Assembly (NCBI GenBank): GCA_010015745.1
Contig: ML978280.1
Location: forward strand, 24,377-88,376
Direction: 5' to 3'
DNA from: Setomelanomma holmii
Taxonomy: Eukaryota; Ascomycota; Dothideomycetes; Pleosporales; Phaeosphaeriaceae
Length of the DNA: 64,000 nucleotides
The position numbers were made by a program, and so were the translations under genes. Numbering within the stretch: position 1 is the stretch's first letter; every line of letters starts with the position of its first letter. The notes under the pieces were generated by a model. The model saw nothing but the letters and a program-made list of their open reading frames with translations. It searched no databases and was not told the DNA's origin. Of the stretch, positions 19,958-32,546 are shown piece after piece.

Positions 19958-21365
19958 TTATCGACTACTTTTCGACTGCATCCTCGGCGTTGTAGGAAGC
20001 GGCGAGTATCCATTCACCGGCCCCTTGGCTCGCTTCCGCGGTTGCCGTCCATCCTTGAAGACCAATGATCGAGCCACTGCAATCATCGATGATACTGTGC
20101 GGAAAGGGTACAAAGCAATATCCCAGACTAACTGTATGACATACGACAGTAGGCCTGCAATCCAGCTGAGGGTCATGGCGATGATGCCTGGCTTCTGCCC
20201 CGTCCTAGCGGCAGCAGCAGCCAACGACAAAGTGTCCTTTAGTCGCACATCGATCTCTTGGAAGCGTGCTTCGATCTGGATCGACTGTGCCATGTGCCGT
20301 TTCTCATACTTCCTCACTGCGCGGTTGAGGGCATCTAGCTGGTGCTGCATGCTTTGCCGCACATCAGCGCTGACCTTCATGATGTCTACGTTGCTGTTAT
20401 ACATAGGGCCGTCGAATCGGGCCTCCAGTTCTGCCAGACGTTGTGCGACTTCTTCTGCTCCTGCTGACTGTGGTCGCTCTGCAGTCTCCGCTCTGACTAC
20501 TCGCTGCAGGTGTAGCGTCCGGTCCTTTCGCATCCTGACAAGTCGCGATATCGGTCGCATTTCGGCGACCAGGATGAAGATAGCAAGGTTCAAGTCGCTA
20601 AATATCCCCTTGCCACGCATACGAGCGAGCTGTGAGCGTACGTGGTGCACGATGTATGCTGCCAGCAGCGGACCCAAGAAGCAGGCTGCGAAAGCCATTC
20701 TTTCCACCCGCCTCAGCTCATCGCGGGCAGCCTTAGCGGTATTTTCGAGCGGCGGTGCTTCCGTGTGGCCCACCTTCGTTGTGTCATCTGGCAGGACTTT
20801 CGCAGCATTGGGGCGCTCTACGGGGCTGTCGAAACCGTCTTCGTCTTCCTCGTGGATCGTGTCGTCGAACACAGGCTCTCCGGCCTCGACGTATTGTCGT
20901 TGCTGCGCATCGTGGTACCACTCCCTGTCACAGTCAGCCGAATCTACAGATGACCTGATCCGTCACGTACCAGGGTACCACGACACACTTCAGCATGAAC
21001 CAGCCCGCCAGCGCTATCAATATCACATCTGTAGCGACCTCTCCGCCATTTTCGTACTTCAAGGCGGCGATTGCTGGAACAATGGCGAGCACGATTGGGC
21101 TCGAATGCCAGTAGGAAGTCTGGTCCGCGGAGGTGAGCTTCTCCATGTCATTATTTCTATTGGGCTGTAGGAGACTGTCGGAAGAGGATCGGAAGGAATA
21201 CTGCGTATCGGAAAGGTTGGAGAGTAGGGAACTACGGCGGCGAGGTTTTGGTGGAGTCGACGGCCGCACGCCCTCGGCGAAGTTTGACGCGCGGTTCATC
21301 ATCCGCTGGCGAAGAAGGGAGGGAATCTGGGAAGAGGAAGTATGCTCGGCAGTCGCGTCGTCCAT
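19958..21365 (-). CDS. conserved fungal membrane protein, function unknown
   Basis: Exon 1 is 20971-21365 and exon 2 19958-20924, with a 46-bp intron (20925-20970, gtacgtg...gtgacag), giving 453 residues from MDDATAEHTSSS. Order of features: Ser/Arg-rich disordered N-terminus, hydrophobic segments (IVLAIVPAIAAL and DVILIALAGWFMLKCVVV), an acidic linker, a further membrane segment (FAACFLGPLLAAYIV), a long predicted coiled coil (about residues 275-345) and a C-terminal hydrophobic hairpin (IIAMTLSWIAGLLSYVIQ) with a basic tail. I cannot name the family. Topology suggests an organelle or endomembrane protein. Confidence 0.75.
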
Positions 21366-22464
21366 CGCGAAGGTGCGACGTTGCAATTGCTGCCTACTTC
21401 AACAGCAGTCATGAAATCAGACTTGTCAAGAACAGGATACGCGTCGCGAGGAGAATCGCAGCCGTCCGGGCCGCATTTCGGGAGGGCGAGTGACGTTCAC
21501 ATTTCGTGGTGTATACAGTAGTGTCGCGTGCGATACCTAGCCTCGGAAGATGTGCTCGAACATGATTACGTCATTCCAAGCCACCCCTCAAGTCGAAGTG
21601 ATAACAATGTTTGCATGCCGCCCTAGGACAATGGCACCCAAAGTAGACTGAACACAAGCCATCGCGAGAGGACATTGAAAGTACACATAAAGTACGGAAG
21701 CAACAAATTGGACTCGGACCCGGCATACATGGAGACCCACCGTATCCCTGAGGCCACCAGCAAGGCCGGCTCAAACACCGAAACTTCGAGCCGCAGCATC
21801 GTTCGAGCCTGTCTCCAGCAGTAATTGAGCTCGACTATAGCACTTCCATGTTTGCCCTACTGGTCTTGTCGCTGTAGTGCCGATGGACCTCCCACCAGTT
21901 GGCTTCAAGGACTAGATTGATATTTGTGGGAATTAGAACCCTCTAACCCATATCCCCCGAACAGGTAACAGGGAACGCTCTCCAACATTGATTGTGCAAC
22001 AGTCGAAATGGCTCACCACATTGTATCATCCCCTTTGGAACTTTAGGGGTCATGCTCCTGCTGCTCCAGCGGCCAATGTTTAGTCATCCGGAGACATTCA
22101 CCGAGCCAATATCAGCCAATGAAATGACGAAGAAGCTTGAACCCAGAGGAACATCCCTTCGTCATTACTTTTCGAAGGGCCCAAGAGGAGGGTTTTACGG
22201 GGTCTGCGTACGCTAACAGTGTTTACGCACATCAGGACGCGCAACAGCGAAGTTAACCACCACGCAACACTAGAGCCTACCTATCCTTGTAGAACACCCT
22301 ACCCGTCGGTTGCAGATCGTCGATTCTGGAGTTCGCCTTGCACCCTGCAACATTGCTAGCAAACACGCGCACGAAGGATCGTGCTTGCCGCTGCCCACTA
22401 CGCTCCCTTACAACGACCTCCGGTCTTTTCCATTGTCACTGCGACTCCTGTGCCTACACGGATT
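21366..22464. other. intergenic between divergent membrane-protein and histidine-kinase genes
   Basis: About 1.1 kb, promoters of both neighbours. The kinase reading frame is open back to 22381 but without an ATG before 22465. Nothing else recognised. Confidence 0.5.
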
Positions 22465-25337
22465 ATGAATCACGATGTGCCTGACGCCCAGACATTTCTT
22501 GCGAACCAGTTGCGGCCAGCATTGGTGCTCGACTCGCATGGGACTGTTACAGCTGCCAACGATGGCAGCTTTCGTCTGATCTCCAATTCACATCATCCAA
22601 CAAGATTGCATAATCACAAATCCCTTCTTGGCAGCAACATCGCAAATCTTGGTCTTGTGCCTCTCCCTGGAGGCCCGCCTGTTTTGAGAACCTGGAGCGA
22701 CATCCTTGCAGCTGCCCAAAGAGCCCCTCAATCGCTCAGCAGTGCGAGACGCACCAGTGGGATCGATATCGAAGACCACGAGGATGCAGTCAACCTTCAC
22801 CGTAGCACTAACGAATTCTGGGACGAAGAGGCGGAGGAGCAGGTAGTCATAGAGACCGATCTCTATGTCATCCGTCAACACTGCGTGGACGGCACCATCG
22901 ACACACACGAGTCCATCAGAACACCGAGCATGATAAAGGCCCGAGCAAATGTACACTGGCTTCCGCAAGGGGATGATGGAAGGTTTCTAATAACGTTCAA
23001 TCGCACAGCTCTACCACATCGATCAGCATCGAGGTCAGCGACAACATTAGCGGAATCTATCAACCATCCATTTGGCGCTCTTGAGAGTCCGGCACTTTTC
23101 ATGTGCTGCGAATGCCGCAAACCAGTGGAGAAGTTCTATTTGAACTTGAGTCCCGACCTTGAGGGTTTGATGCCGAGTCCCGCGGATATAGCGTCCGCCA
23201 TCATACCATTTATCATGGCAACACTGAATACAGACGGTCAGGTCATAAATCTGTCCAAGTCCTGGTACCACTTCTCAGGCCTCAACGAAGAAGACAGCCT
23301 TGGCAGTGGCTGGCTGACTTCTGTGCATCCAGACGATGTTGGAGAAATTTCAACCGCTTGGGCAGATGTGCTTCAACACGAGCGTCCCCAATGGACACAT
23401 CAAGCACGGTATCTGAGAGCGTCAGACAGGAGATACATCTGGTTTTTGATCCGGGCCCAGCCGTACAGAAATGCTGACAGCAAGATCGTTCGCTGGTACG
23501 CGTCCATGACGGATATCAATGAGTGGGTTACGGCTAGACTGGAGGCTGATCGACGGCGCCAAGCCATGATCACGCTATTCTCTCAGACGGATGTCATGCT
23601 GTGGGAAGTTGATGCAGCAAACAGGATTCATATTAGTGAAGGTTGCTTGAATTGGGACCCGACCAAGATTGAGAGTCTGTCCCCGAAGACCACACGGGAG
23701 ATAGATCAGCCACTTGAGCGCACATCCTCGGACAAAGATGGCGAAGAGCTTGCCGCTACGGTTCAAGCTGTGCTTGCAGGTCGCACATTCAGACCTGTCG
23801 TTGAGCACTGGGAGGGCGATCGTTATCTTCGTACTCGATTCGTTGCGGAAAAATCCGCTCACGGCGGTGAAGTGCAGTCGGCGTTGGCTTTGACGTTCGA
23901 CTGTACCGATGAAAGAGCGCGCACGACTTTAAGGATGGAAAATGAGAGGCTACTGAGCAACGAAAAGGCCGCTCAGGAAGCAAACAATCTCAAGAGCAGA
24001 TTCCTTGCAAACGTGAGTACCTACGCACAGGTCTCGTTACTCTCAGCTTACAATATTAGATGTCCCATGAGATACGCACTCCCATTTCAGGCATCATAGG
24101 GCTCAGCGAACATATTTTGGACTGTGGACTGTCTGAAGAGCAGACGGAGTTTGCTAGCAGCATTCTTGAAAGTGCCAAGTTCTTACTGACGCTGATCAAC
24201 GACGTACTTGATTTCAGCAAGATTGAGTCAGGTCACATGGATGTCGAAACGATACCATTCTCACCCAACAAGCTAATCAGCGATGTCATTGTTCCGCTCC
24301 GCCTTCAGGCCAAAGAGAAAGGTCTCGCTCTCAACTCTAGCTGCGACCTCCAACCTGACACAATCTTACTGGGCGATCCGTGGCGGATGCGCCAGATCTT
24401 GACAAACCTCGTTGGGAACAGCCTCAAGTTCACCGAGAAGGGTCAGGTCGAGCTCACAGTCACGATCATCGACGAATATACTCCTGGCACGATGATGGTG
24501 CAGTTCACGGTGCACGATAGCGGCCTCGGAATCAGTGCGGAAGTCATGAAGTCTCTGTTCAAGCCTTTCCACCAAGCAGACAGCTCTACTGCCAGACTCC
24601 ATGGGGGCACAGGACTAGGCCTAGTTATCTGTCAACAGCTCGTTGAGCTTATGGGCGGCAAGATCACATTAGCATCAGCGCCTGGAGAGGGCACCACTGC
24701 GACATGCAACATACCTTTTGAGGTATTCCATGGTTCGCCCAGCACCGTGCTTGCTTCCACATCACTACCTCGTCGAGCTCGGCCGCCCGGTCGAAGACAT
24801 TCAAGCACAGATCGTAAAACAATTCCGCAAGATACACCTGGTGGCGAACAGCCTGCAACGCGGTCAGCGGCTTCCTCCATGTCTACGGCATCAGAGCCCG
24901 ACACGCACGTGCTTCTGGTAGAAGACAATCCGATCGGCCGCAAGGTTATATCACTGGCTATCAAAAAGCTGGGCTTTACCGTCTCCACCGCATGCAATGG
25001 GCAAGAAGCACTGGACTATTTGGCGAAAATTTCAGCAAAGCCTCGGCCAACTGCTGTGCTTATGGACTGCATGATGCCAGTCATCGACGGCTACGAAGCG
25101 ACCCGCCGCATACGAAGTGACGAAGATATGTTTGACGACCATGTTCGGTCATTACCAATCATCGCACTTACCGCTAGCGCGATCAAGGGTGACCGAGAGA
25201 AGTGTCGTGCGGCCGGAATGGACGATTATCTCACAAAGCCGGCGGCCAGAGATGCACTGCGGAGGACTTTGACAAAGTGGACTGGTTCCGAAAGACCACG
25301 AGGGTTGAGTCGCGAATCATGGGCGGACGAGCGATGA
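22465..25337 (+). CDS. hybrid histidine kinase (PAS-HisKA-HATPase-REC)
   Basis: Exons 22465-24012 and 24060-25337 with a 47-bp intron (gtgagt...tattag) that falls inside the catalytic motif; splicing yields FLANMSHEIRTP. The product is 941 residues. N-terminal sensor: PAS-like segments, the clearer one around residues 255-360 (HPDDVGEISTAW, MTDINEW). Phospho-acceptor His519 is in the H-box. N-box NLVGNSLKFTEKG, G-boxes DSGLGIS and GGTGLGL. The C-terminal receiver has VEDNPIGRKV, phospho-acceptor Asp852 (VLMDCMMP) and the conserved Lys in DYLTKPA. It would autophosphorylate and pass phosphate through Ypd1 to Ssk1/Skn7-type regulators. No transmembrane helix, so a cytosolic sensor; signal unknown. 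Confidence 0.93.
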
Positions 25338-26614
25338 CCGGAGTCGAAGAACGAGCTTCAGTCCCAAAAGCACTTGCGAAGCATACGTTTTCCACCAAGA
25401 CCTCGAAACTGAGCAACGAGAACCGGCGCCCTCGTTCGTATAGACCATGTCTGCACAGCGTGAACGGCAGTAATCACTGGTGCAACCGGAGTATTCATGT
25501 TTATTCGAGCCGAGGCACTGCGCCCCTGGGGTTGGAAGGCTTTCCGAGCCTACTTACAAAGGCAACGATCAGGCAAAGCATCGGTGTATACAGGAGGATG
25601 GAGATCGACGATACAAAAAGTCGTTCTGCACAATTCGGTTTAGTGGAGTCATGGTGAGTCTAAAGCCACCAGGGCAAAGGTTGGCGTGACGTCATTGCGC
25701 CTTACGTGTTAGGTCAATCGTATGTTTAGCGCACCCCAACACTGCGTTTCTTGATTTTCGAGTTGCTACCAGTGCAACCCGTCGTAACTTTGCGAAACGT
25801 TCCAAAAAACCGAGTCATATTCATGTCGAGCTAAACAGTGATATTGCAGGCCTAATCGCGGCCACGACCGATCAAGCGTGCAAGACGCGTGCAGGTTGCT
25901 CCCCACAAACTCTACCTATAGCGCCCTACTACAGTGACGACAGACCCGAATCGTAAATCTCACCTGATCATTTAGCTCTTGGACTTGTTTCATTACTCCT
26001 TCTTCAATTTCCAGTCACCTCCTACAATTTTCGTTGCTTTTTCTATTCAGACCCAGCTCCGGACCATGAGGTCTCACCATCATCACCACTCCCTAGGGCA
26101 TTACACTCAGCACATACCGCTCGCCGATAACTTTGGCTGATTGAAATGAATCATTTCAAATCATCGCGCCTTACAGCTGTCCGTGAGCCGGCGTGGTGGG
26201 TGGTCTCGAGCTGGCCGACCCGCCTTCACCTACCAGTGGAGGGCCTGTCACTCAGGAGGTCCTATTGAGCGTTATTGAGACTTGAGACACCAGTTGTATC
26301 TAGAGATTTATATCAAAGCTCAATACCATGGATGTCGGTAGCTCTAATCCTCGGCGCTCGTTGCTTTTTCTCTTCTAGTAATCGTCATTCTAAACATCCA
26401 CCTTCAACTTACAAACCTATTGCCGAGAATAGCGCCATCAACGAATATCACCAAAGACGACACGACATTCCACTAACAAGGATCCCCATCCGACGGATAC
26501 TACCGTAGACTGCATCCAGACTCGCTGGACGAGCAGTGCTTGAAGGAGCATTGAAGTGCGCATTCGCACCCATTTTCTCTCAGCGTACCGCACTTCCCGG
26601 CATAACTACGCGAG
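25338..26614. other. intergenic / STE3 promoter and leader
   Basis: No supported gene. Holds the 3' flank of the kinase gene and the long upstream region of the pheromone receptor, including the 19-bp palindrome at 26141-26159. Confidence 0.5.
26141..26159. promoter_or_regulatory. 19-bp perfect palindrome upstream of STE3
   Basis: ttgaaatga-a-tcatttcaa: nine-base arms around one base, 456 bp before the receptor start. Each arm contains TGAAATG, close to the Ste12 pheromone response element TGAAACA. A role in pheromone-responsive control is inference. Confidence 0.4.
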
Positions 26615-28151
26615 ATGGGAGGCACCAACGACATAACCTCACAACAGAATCTCACGATCATCAATGCGCCACTGTACCCTCAAGCTGTCATCCTTCCGGC
26701 CGTTGCATTCCCATCATGGGTCCTGTGCGTACCACCGCTAATCTGGCATTTCCGCCAAGGCAACATCGCAGCCGCATCACTCATCCTGTGGTGCATCATC
26801 ATCAACTTCTTCAACTCCATCAACCCGCTCATCTGGCCCCGTGACAACTTCGACGACTGGTGGAACGGCAACGTCTGGTGCGACATACACGTCCGGATTC
26901 AAGTCGGCGCAGTGGTCGGCACAACCGCATCAGCAGTCATGATTATTCGAAAGCTTGCACGGGTAATGGACACATCCAACATCACCATCTCCACCAGTCG
27001 GAACCAAAAAATGAAGGAGAAAGCGCTCGAGATCTTCTTCTGCTGGGGCTACCCGCTCATCATGATCCTTCTATACTACATCGTCCAGCCAACTCGCTAC
27101 GCCATCTACGGCATAGTCGGCTGCCTTTCCTCCTTTGACCCAAGCTGGCCCAGCATCGTGCTCAGCTTCATGTGGGCGCCTATTACTATCTGTGTCGCCG
27201 GCGTATATGCCTGTAAGCCACTCTCCTTCAACCCGAACACATACCGATCCACTAACATGATCAACACCAGGTATCCTCTCCTACCGCCTCTATCGCTATC
27301 GCCGCGAATTTCTAACACTGATATCCGCCCGCAACACTACTAAATCCCGCTTCATCCGCCTCTTCGTCATCTGCCTCATCGTCATCGCCGTCTACGTGCC
27401 CTACACGACCTGGCTACTCTTCATGCTATGCCGCGCTATTACAGACACTTATTCTTGGGACCGCGTACACCACCCCAGCACATTCAATACTATCCTCAAA
27501 GTTCCGGCGCTCGGACAAGTCACGGTTGATCGATGGGGCCAGGTGGCAACGGGTTATGTGCTGTTTTTCGTCTTTGGAACGGGTAAAGATGCAGAAAATA
27601 CGTTTCGTGATATGGCACTTGCTCTGGGGCTGGGACGGTGTTTCCCGGGGCTACATGAGCGCAGGGAGAGTGGGCATAGTACGCTGCACAGCTTCATTGC
27701 CGCAAGAAGCTGGAGTAGGAGTCTTTCGTCGAGGGCGAAGAGTATGTTTTGGAATACTAGGACGGATTCGGTGGATGGGAGTGCGGTTGCGATGAAGAGT
27801 CTTGGACGGGTCACGACTGAAGAGCGTGGATTGCATCCAAGTAGTGAGGCCGGAGCTTCGAACAAGCAGTCATTCTTCGCGCGCCTGTTCGCTCGGAACT
27901 CAGATCAGCGCAGTTTCCTCCCGATCTTCTCACGGCCTACGGTCACAGAGATGACGGATATCGATACAGGCAAGTTAGCGAACCGAGATCATTCACCGGG
28001 CGCGTCGGCGCACGCTTGGGCAACGGACAAGTCGAGCTCTCGCTGTGTCAGTGAGTGCGATGGCGTGCATGTCGTTCGCGAAGTCCATCTCGACTGCCAG
28101 AACCGCAGCGAGCATGGCAAGGACAGCAAGTCTGCTGATGACTGGGCATGA
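26615..28151 (+). CDS. STE3: STE3-type a-factor pheromone receptor (GPCR)
   Basis: Exons 26615-27212 and 27271-28151 with a 58-bp intron (gtaagc...ctaacatg...caccag), giving 492 residues. The first 300 residues carry the seven hydrophobic helices. Family-typical strings are INPLIWPRDN, WCDIHVRIQVG and, after the splice, SYRLYRYRREF, with PYTTWLLFMLCRA leading into the last helices. The C-terminal third is a Ser/Arg-rich cytoplasmic tail. It is the plasma-membrane receptor for the lipid-modified mating pheromone (Neurospora PRE-1 / yeast Ste3 type) and signals through a heterotrimeric G protein to a MAPK cascade ending at Ste12, whose gene lies about 12 kb further along. Confidence 0.92.
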
Positions 28152-28978
28152 TCAGAAGGTGTGGCGGGACATTGGAGCAGACCTTCAGTCAATCTCTCGC
28201 GTAGACGCAGGTTCTGCAACGCGATTCTGACGTTGAAGATAGCATGGATCATTCTCGGAGTTATATGTGAACCATCTTTTACCATTTTATCTGCCAATGA
28301 TTGGTTATATAGCGGCAAGTGGCCGGCAGCATACTCGCTTTCTTGCTATCTTTAATGGCAATACATAATGATCGCAATCAGCAACGAGTTTCGTTGGGTA
28401 CTCGTCGTTTTTAGATCTTAAGGCAATAATGCTGATCTGGGTGAACTAATCGGGAAGTGATTAGTCCACAACCTGGTGAGGAGGATGCGAGATGCTCTTT
28501 GTTCCACCGAACATCAAGCGAGGAACTCTGTCTGAGATGTAATCTCGTCAGAACGTTTTCACCAAACATATCACATAGCATAAGGACAGTGACTGTCGTG
28601 AAGCATTTTTTGATTCCGTTATCGTGTCGTGCATCCACATGGCATGATGTATCAGTCAAAGGCGAGCTTCCTTGATGGAGAGCATGCCGGTGTTAGAGTG
28701 ACCATCTGAGTCAAGTAAACTCCCGAGAACCTCAACGTGTAGTTGACCAGCAGCGCAAAGTGCTCCTCAGTCCAGCACAGTCGTGACCATCCGTGGTGGT
28801 AGCTTGAAAGCTCGCAATGTCGCGTGTCCGCCGAATGACGTAGCCCAGTGACCTAAGCGCGGAGATGCAGTGAACAGTGAATGCGAGTTGGCCGGATGGT
28901 AGTGCGTAGAAAACGTATCGTTCAATGATCGTTGTCGTTCAGAACTGAGGCGGGTGCTGTGATTGAGGGGCGAGACGT
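28152..28978. other. intergenic, no supported gene
   Basis: 3' flanks of the convergent STE3 and eL41 genes. Short frames only; no repeat seen. Confidence 0.5.
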
Positions 28979-29109
28979 TTATTTGCTGCGTACATGTTAG
29001 AACTGGAGAAGCTGCTAGCAGGTATCGTGAAGACTTACGAGCGGGCCCTAGTCTTTCTTCTCTTGCGCTTGAGACGTCGAACGCGCTTCTTCCTCCATTT
29101 GGCTCTCAT
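28979..29109 (-). CDS. RPL41: 60S ribosomal protein eL41
   Basis: A 25-residue protein, among the smallest known, nearly all Lys/Arg: MRAKWRKKRVRRLKRK, then RRKTRARSK. Exon 1 is 29039-29109; a 53-bp intron (28986-29038, gtaagt...gtacgcag) is followed by a 7-nt final exon (28979-28985) supplying the end of a Ser codon, Lys and TAA. It sits in the large ribosomal subunit at the subunit interface. A 5'-UTR intron is likely at 29118-29251 (gtaagtt...ctagccag). It lies divergently to the FHA-kinase gene. Confidence 0.93.
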
Positions 29110-29492
29110 CTTGTCGGCTGGCTAGTGTGAGGTCAGCGGCTGTGTATGCGGTAGTGGGGGAGCCGCGGAGAGAGAAGGAAGCTCGACAACCAGCTCAATA
29201 TGATCAATTGAGTGTCTTGAAGCTATGCGGGCGCTGCAATGGGTAACTTACGCTGCTGTCGAGATGAGTGTCGTGGGTGCAGAAGAGAAGGTCGGAGCTG
29301 CTCAGATCGAGATATTGTGGTGGCAGCGTGCGGGGCTCGCTTAGCGAGTGGGCTTAACTTGATTGGGCCACTAGCACCAACTCGAGCTTCTCAGAGCTCA
29401 GGTACGTCACGCGTCGCGTCGCCAAATCTCCAACTTCATGCACGCCTCATTACTGGACAGCAATAGCGAAGGAAGTCGGGTGTTGTACGAAA
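29110..29492. other. shared leader/promoter of eL41 and the FHA kinase
   Basis: 383 bp between divergent starts. Includes a probable 134-bp intron in the eL41 5' UTR (29118-29251), with donor gtaagtt and acceptor ccag on the minus strand. Confidence 0.55.
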
Positions 29493-31881
29493 ATGGAGGG
29501 TGAGGAAGTAGCGTGGTTGACGATTCGCACCCCCGGGGACGAGCATCACGGTGAGACAAAGCACCTGGCAAACCTCGCAGTCGCGACTGACGCATGCAGG
29601 CTCTCATGGTAACATCGAAATATGTGGGAACGAGCAGTTCACACTTGGAAGGGATCCAGCCTGCTGGTGAGAGCATGTCGTCCTGACCGAGATGAACATG
29701 TTTTGACCTGCTTACAGTCGCTACGTCTGGCCAGACGACCTTACTATTTCAAGAAGGCATCTGCGCGTTCATTGCATTCTCTATGACCAGGAACCTGATT
29801 CGTTAATCGCGCCATTCGTGTACGCCACCAATCTGTCGGTCAATGGTACATACCTGAAGAAGAGCAATCGCGATTGTGCAGGCTCGCAAGGTCGAGGTAT
29901 CTTGATGGGATGCAACACCACATTCCTACTTGACCAAGGCGACGAGCTAGTACTTTCCGAGACCGTTCGCCTGGTCTTCTCTTCCGCGAAGCCTATCCAA
30001 AAAGCTCAATTCACGCCACTCCAAGAGCGAGAGATGGCTATCTTTTCGCGGGACTATCTCATCACCGGCCGGCTACTTGGCGAAGGTGGCTATGGGAGGG
30101 TGCTGATCGGCATCGACCAAGCGACACAACGCCAATTGGCATGCAAGATGGTGCGACTCGATCTCTTGTACGATAAGGTTGTGCTGCCCAATCTCCGACA
30201 ACCAAGTGGACTTCACGAACAGAACACCAGCAAGGGCAGGAAGCGCTGGCCTACACGCGTTGCAGCTTGCTTTCGTGAATTTGATATCCTCAAAGACCTC
30301 AATCATCCGAACATCGTTCATATTGAGAAGGTCTTCTGGAGTAACAGCACTATCTACATTTTCCAGGAACTCGTCGCTGGCGGTGATCTCTTCTCATTCC
30401 TTGAGTACAAATGTGGGCGACTCGACAATCCTCTAGCAGTAGTCATCATTCGTCAGGTCTTGATTGGTCTCGAATATCTGCATGAGCAAGACATCGTGCA
30501 CAGGGATCTGAAGCCAGATAACATCCTCATGACTTCTCTGGACGATGGCGCACGTGTTGTTATCACCGATTTTGGCAACGCGAGGTTCTTGCCGGAAACC
30601 GGTCGTATGAGTAGGGCAGACGCCACCAAGTGTCAACGAATGTTCTCGTATGTCGGCACTCTCGAATACGCAGCGCCAGAGATCCACAGGGTAAATCCAA
30701 CGATCCCAGAGGAGGAAGGATACTCGAAGAGTGTCGATATGTGGTCAATCGGCACAGTTACTGCTACTGTCCTCACTGGAGACCAGCTCTTCACTGACCG
30801 GCGGCATCCCAGATATCACGACGATCCACGAATGGTAATTATGGACCTCGCCGCAGCATGTGACTTGAGCATCATTGACGAGGAGTATCACCCGAGATGG
30901 AGCGAGGTCGAGGCAGCTGCAAAAGACCTCATCAAAAGCCTACTCGTTCTGGACGAAGACGAGCGCTTGACAGTCACGCAGGCTTTGGCTCACAGCTGGT
31001 TCTCGAACGAGACTTATGCTGAGGACCTAGAAGATGTGTATGATCGGTCGATTGCGGACTGGCAGCCACGCCAAATGAGCTCACAGCTTGTCGAGCGCAT
31101 CTCCAAGTCGCTACCCGATCTCACTGCGGTTGGTCTGCCTGGCCAGGCTATCACTCAAGCTACCGTATCGCGCTTCTTCCATCCCTCGGAGCACAAGCTG
31201 ACGCAAAACATCCTCCAAACGTTGTCCGCTTCACAACATTGGCGCGCAAGCACTCCGCTGCCTTCAATCACGGAAGACTATGATAACGACAGACTCCATT
31301 ATGCGAGTCAGATTATACCACCCTCTTACTACACTAACCAGATGGACCATTCTGACGGAAGGCTTCACGCTACAACGAGCATCGATAGACTGACTCAGCG
31401 GTCACTAAACCTCACAGAAGCATCTCAGCAGGGAGAGGAGCACTACGATGAGTATGGCTACGTACACGACGACCTTTCTGGTCAACAGTGGCAGAACGCT
31501 TACAGCCGCGCCGTGCCACAGAGTAAGTATCGCGTTGATCACGAGCTCGAAGAAGAGGAGAGCTACGAGATCCGTGAGGACCTCGACAATGTCAAGCATG
31601 TCGCTTATTCACAACACCAGCAAGGCCAAGTATACTCGCGACAGGACGACGTTCTCGTGCAAGAGACGCCAGTCACCCAGCATGATTCCACCGCAAATGA
31701 CCATTGTACGGAGAATTACGAAGCTACGCAGTTCCCGGAGGAGTATCGATGTGATCAACGGATTGATGACGAGCAAGCGTCCGTCCTAGTATTCGAGACC
31801 CCGCCGGAAGGCAATACGACTAGCCATCAGTCTCGTGGCCGTTGTTCGGGCCAATGGCATGAGCGCTTTGATCTCGACTAA
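29493..31881 (+). CDS. FHA-domain Ser/Thr kinase, CHK2/Rad53/Mek1 family
   Basis: Three exons: 29493-29550, 29600-29666 and 29718-31881; introns of 49 bp (gtgaga...catgcag) and 51 bp (gtgaga...cttacag). 762 residues. The FHA phosphothreonine-binding fold spans about residues 30-135 with the core LGRDP, SRRH and NGTYL. The kinase domain is at about 156-440: glycine loop GEGGYG (163-168), Lys185, catalytic HRDLKPDN (Asp305), DFG Asp326 and VGTLEYAAPE. The tail is Gln/Ser-rich. FHA followed by kinase is the arrangement of checkpoint kinase CHK2 (Neurospora PRD-4) and meiotic Mek1; I cannot choose between them. Acts in nuclear DNA-damage or meiotic recombination checkpoints by family knowledge. 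Confidence 0.9.
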
Positions 31882-32546
31882 TCGCTGAACTGACGCAACA
31901 GGAGTGCTGGAACTATGGACAGTGATATTATGTAGGCGTTGATATACGAGAAGTGATCTGTACTGACTTTGCGATGGACCTGTGGCACGGTGCAAAATAA
32001 CGCAATACGATCCATGCGCGCTAGGTTTTCGCGTTCGAATTATGGTCTTCGAGCATGTTAGTCTAGCTTCGATCTACAACCAACATGTAACAATGGTGTT
32101 GCTGCGTGGTCTGTGTGGGCATGATAGCCTGCAGGATGTGCTCCGCGGTCAGGCTGCGATCGAGCAGGCTGTCCAATCGAGTTTCACCCCGTGCATAGCT
32201 CTCAGCCACATCTCGAATCGGTAAGCGGGGAACAATACTGTGAGTCTCGTCTGAAGAGGCTGAGCGATCAGTCGCTGTAGCCACCAGCCTAACCATGCAG
32301 TCTTTCTCTTGTCATCACTCGATGTTGCTTCTCCTTTCTCATATTTTGTATTGCTTGCACCCATTGAAGAGATGGTGAGCGCGAAAGCAAGGCTGAAGGT
32401 CTCGTTCCTGCAAGGCTGAACTACAACGCGACATACACCAGACTGATCCTGCAGCCTTCCTTCTCGGATGCTTCTACACCCTGCGTCTCATCTCGCCCAT
32501 ACCCATAGCATGCGCGAGTCGACACAGCACTTTTCACGCCAAGGTC
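31882..32546. other. intergenic, no supported gene
   Basis: About 660 bp between the kinase and the HET gene. Nothing recognised beyond likely 3' UTR and promoter. Confidence 0.5.

Noticed and set aside
20025..21170. 381-residue plus-strand frame
   Set aside because: Antisense to the membrane protein gene, rich in Ser/Arg/Cys as shadows usually are; the minus-strand gene has a proper intron and membrane segments.
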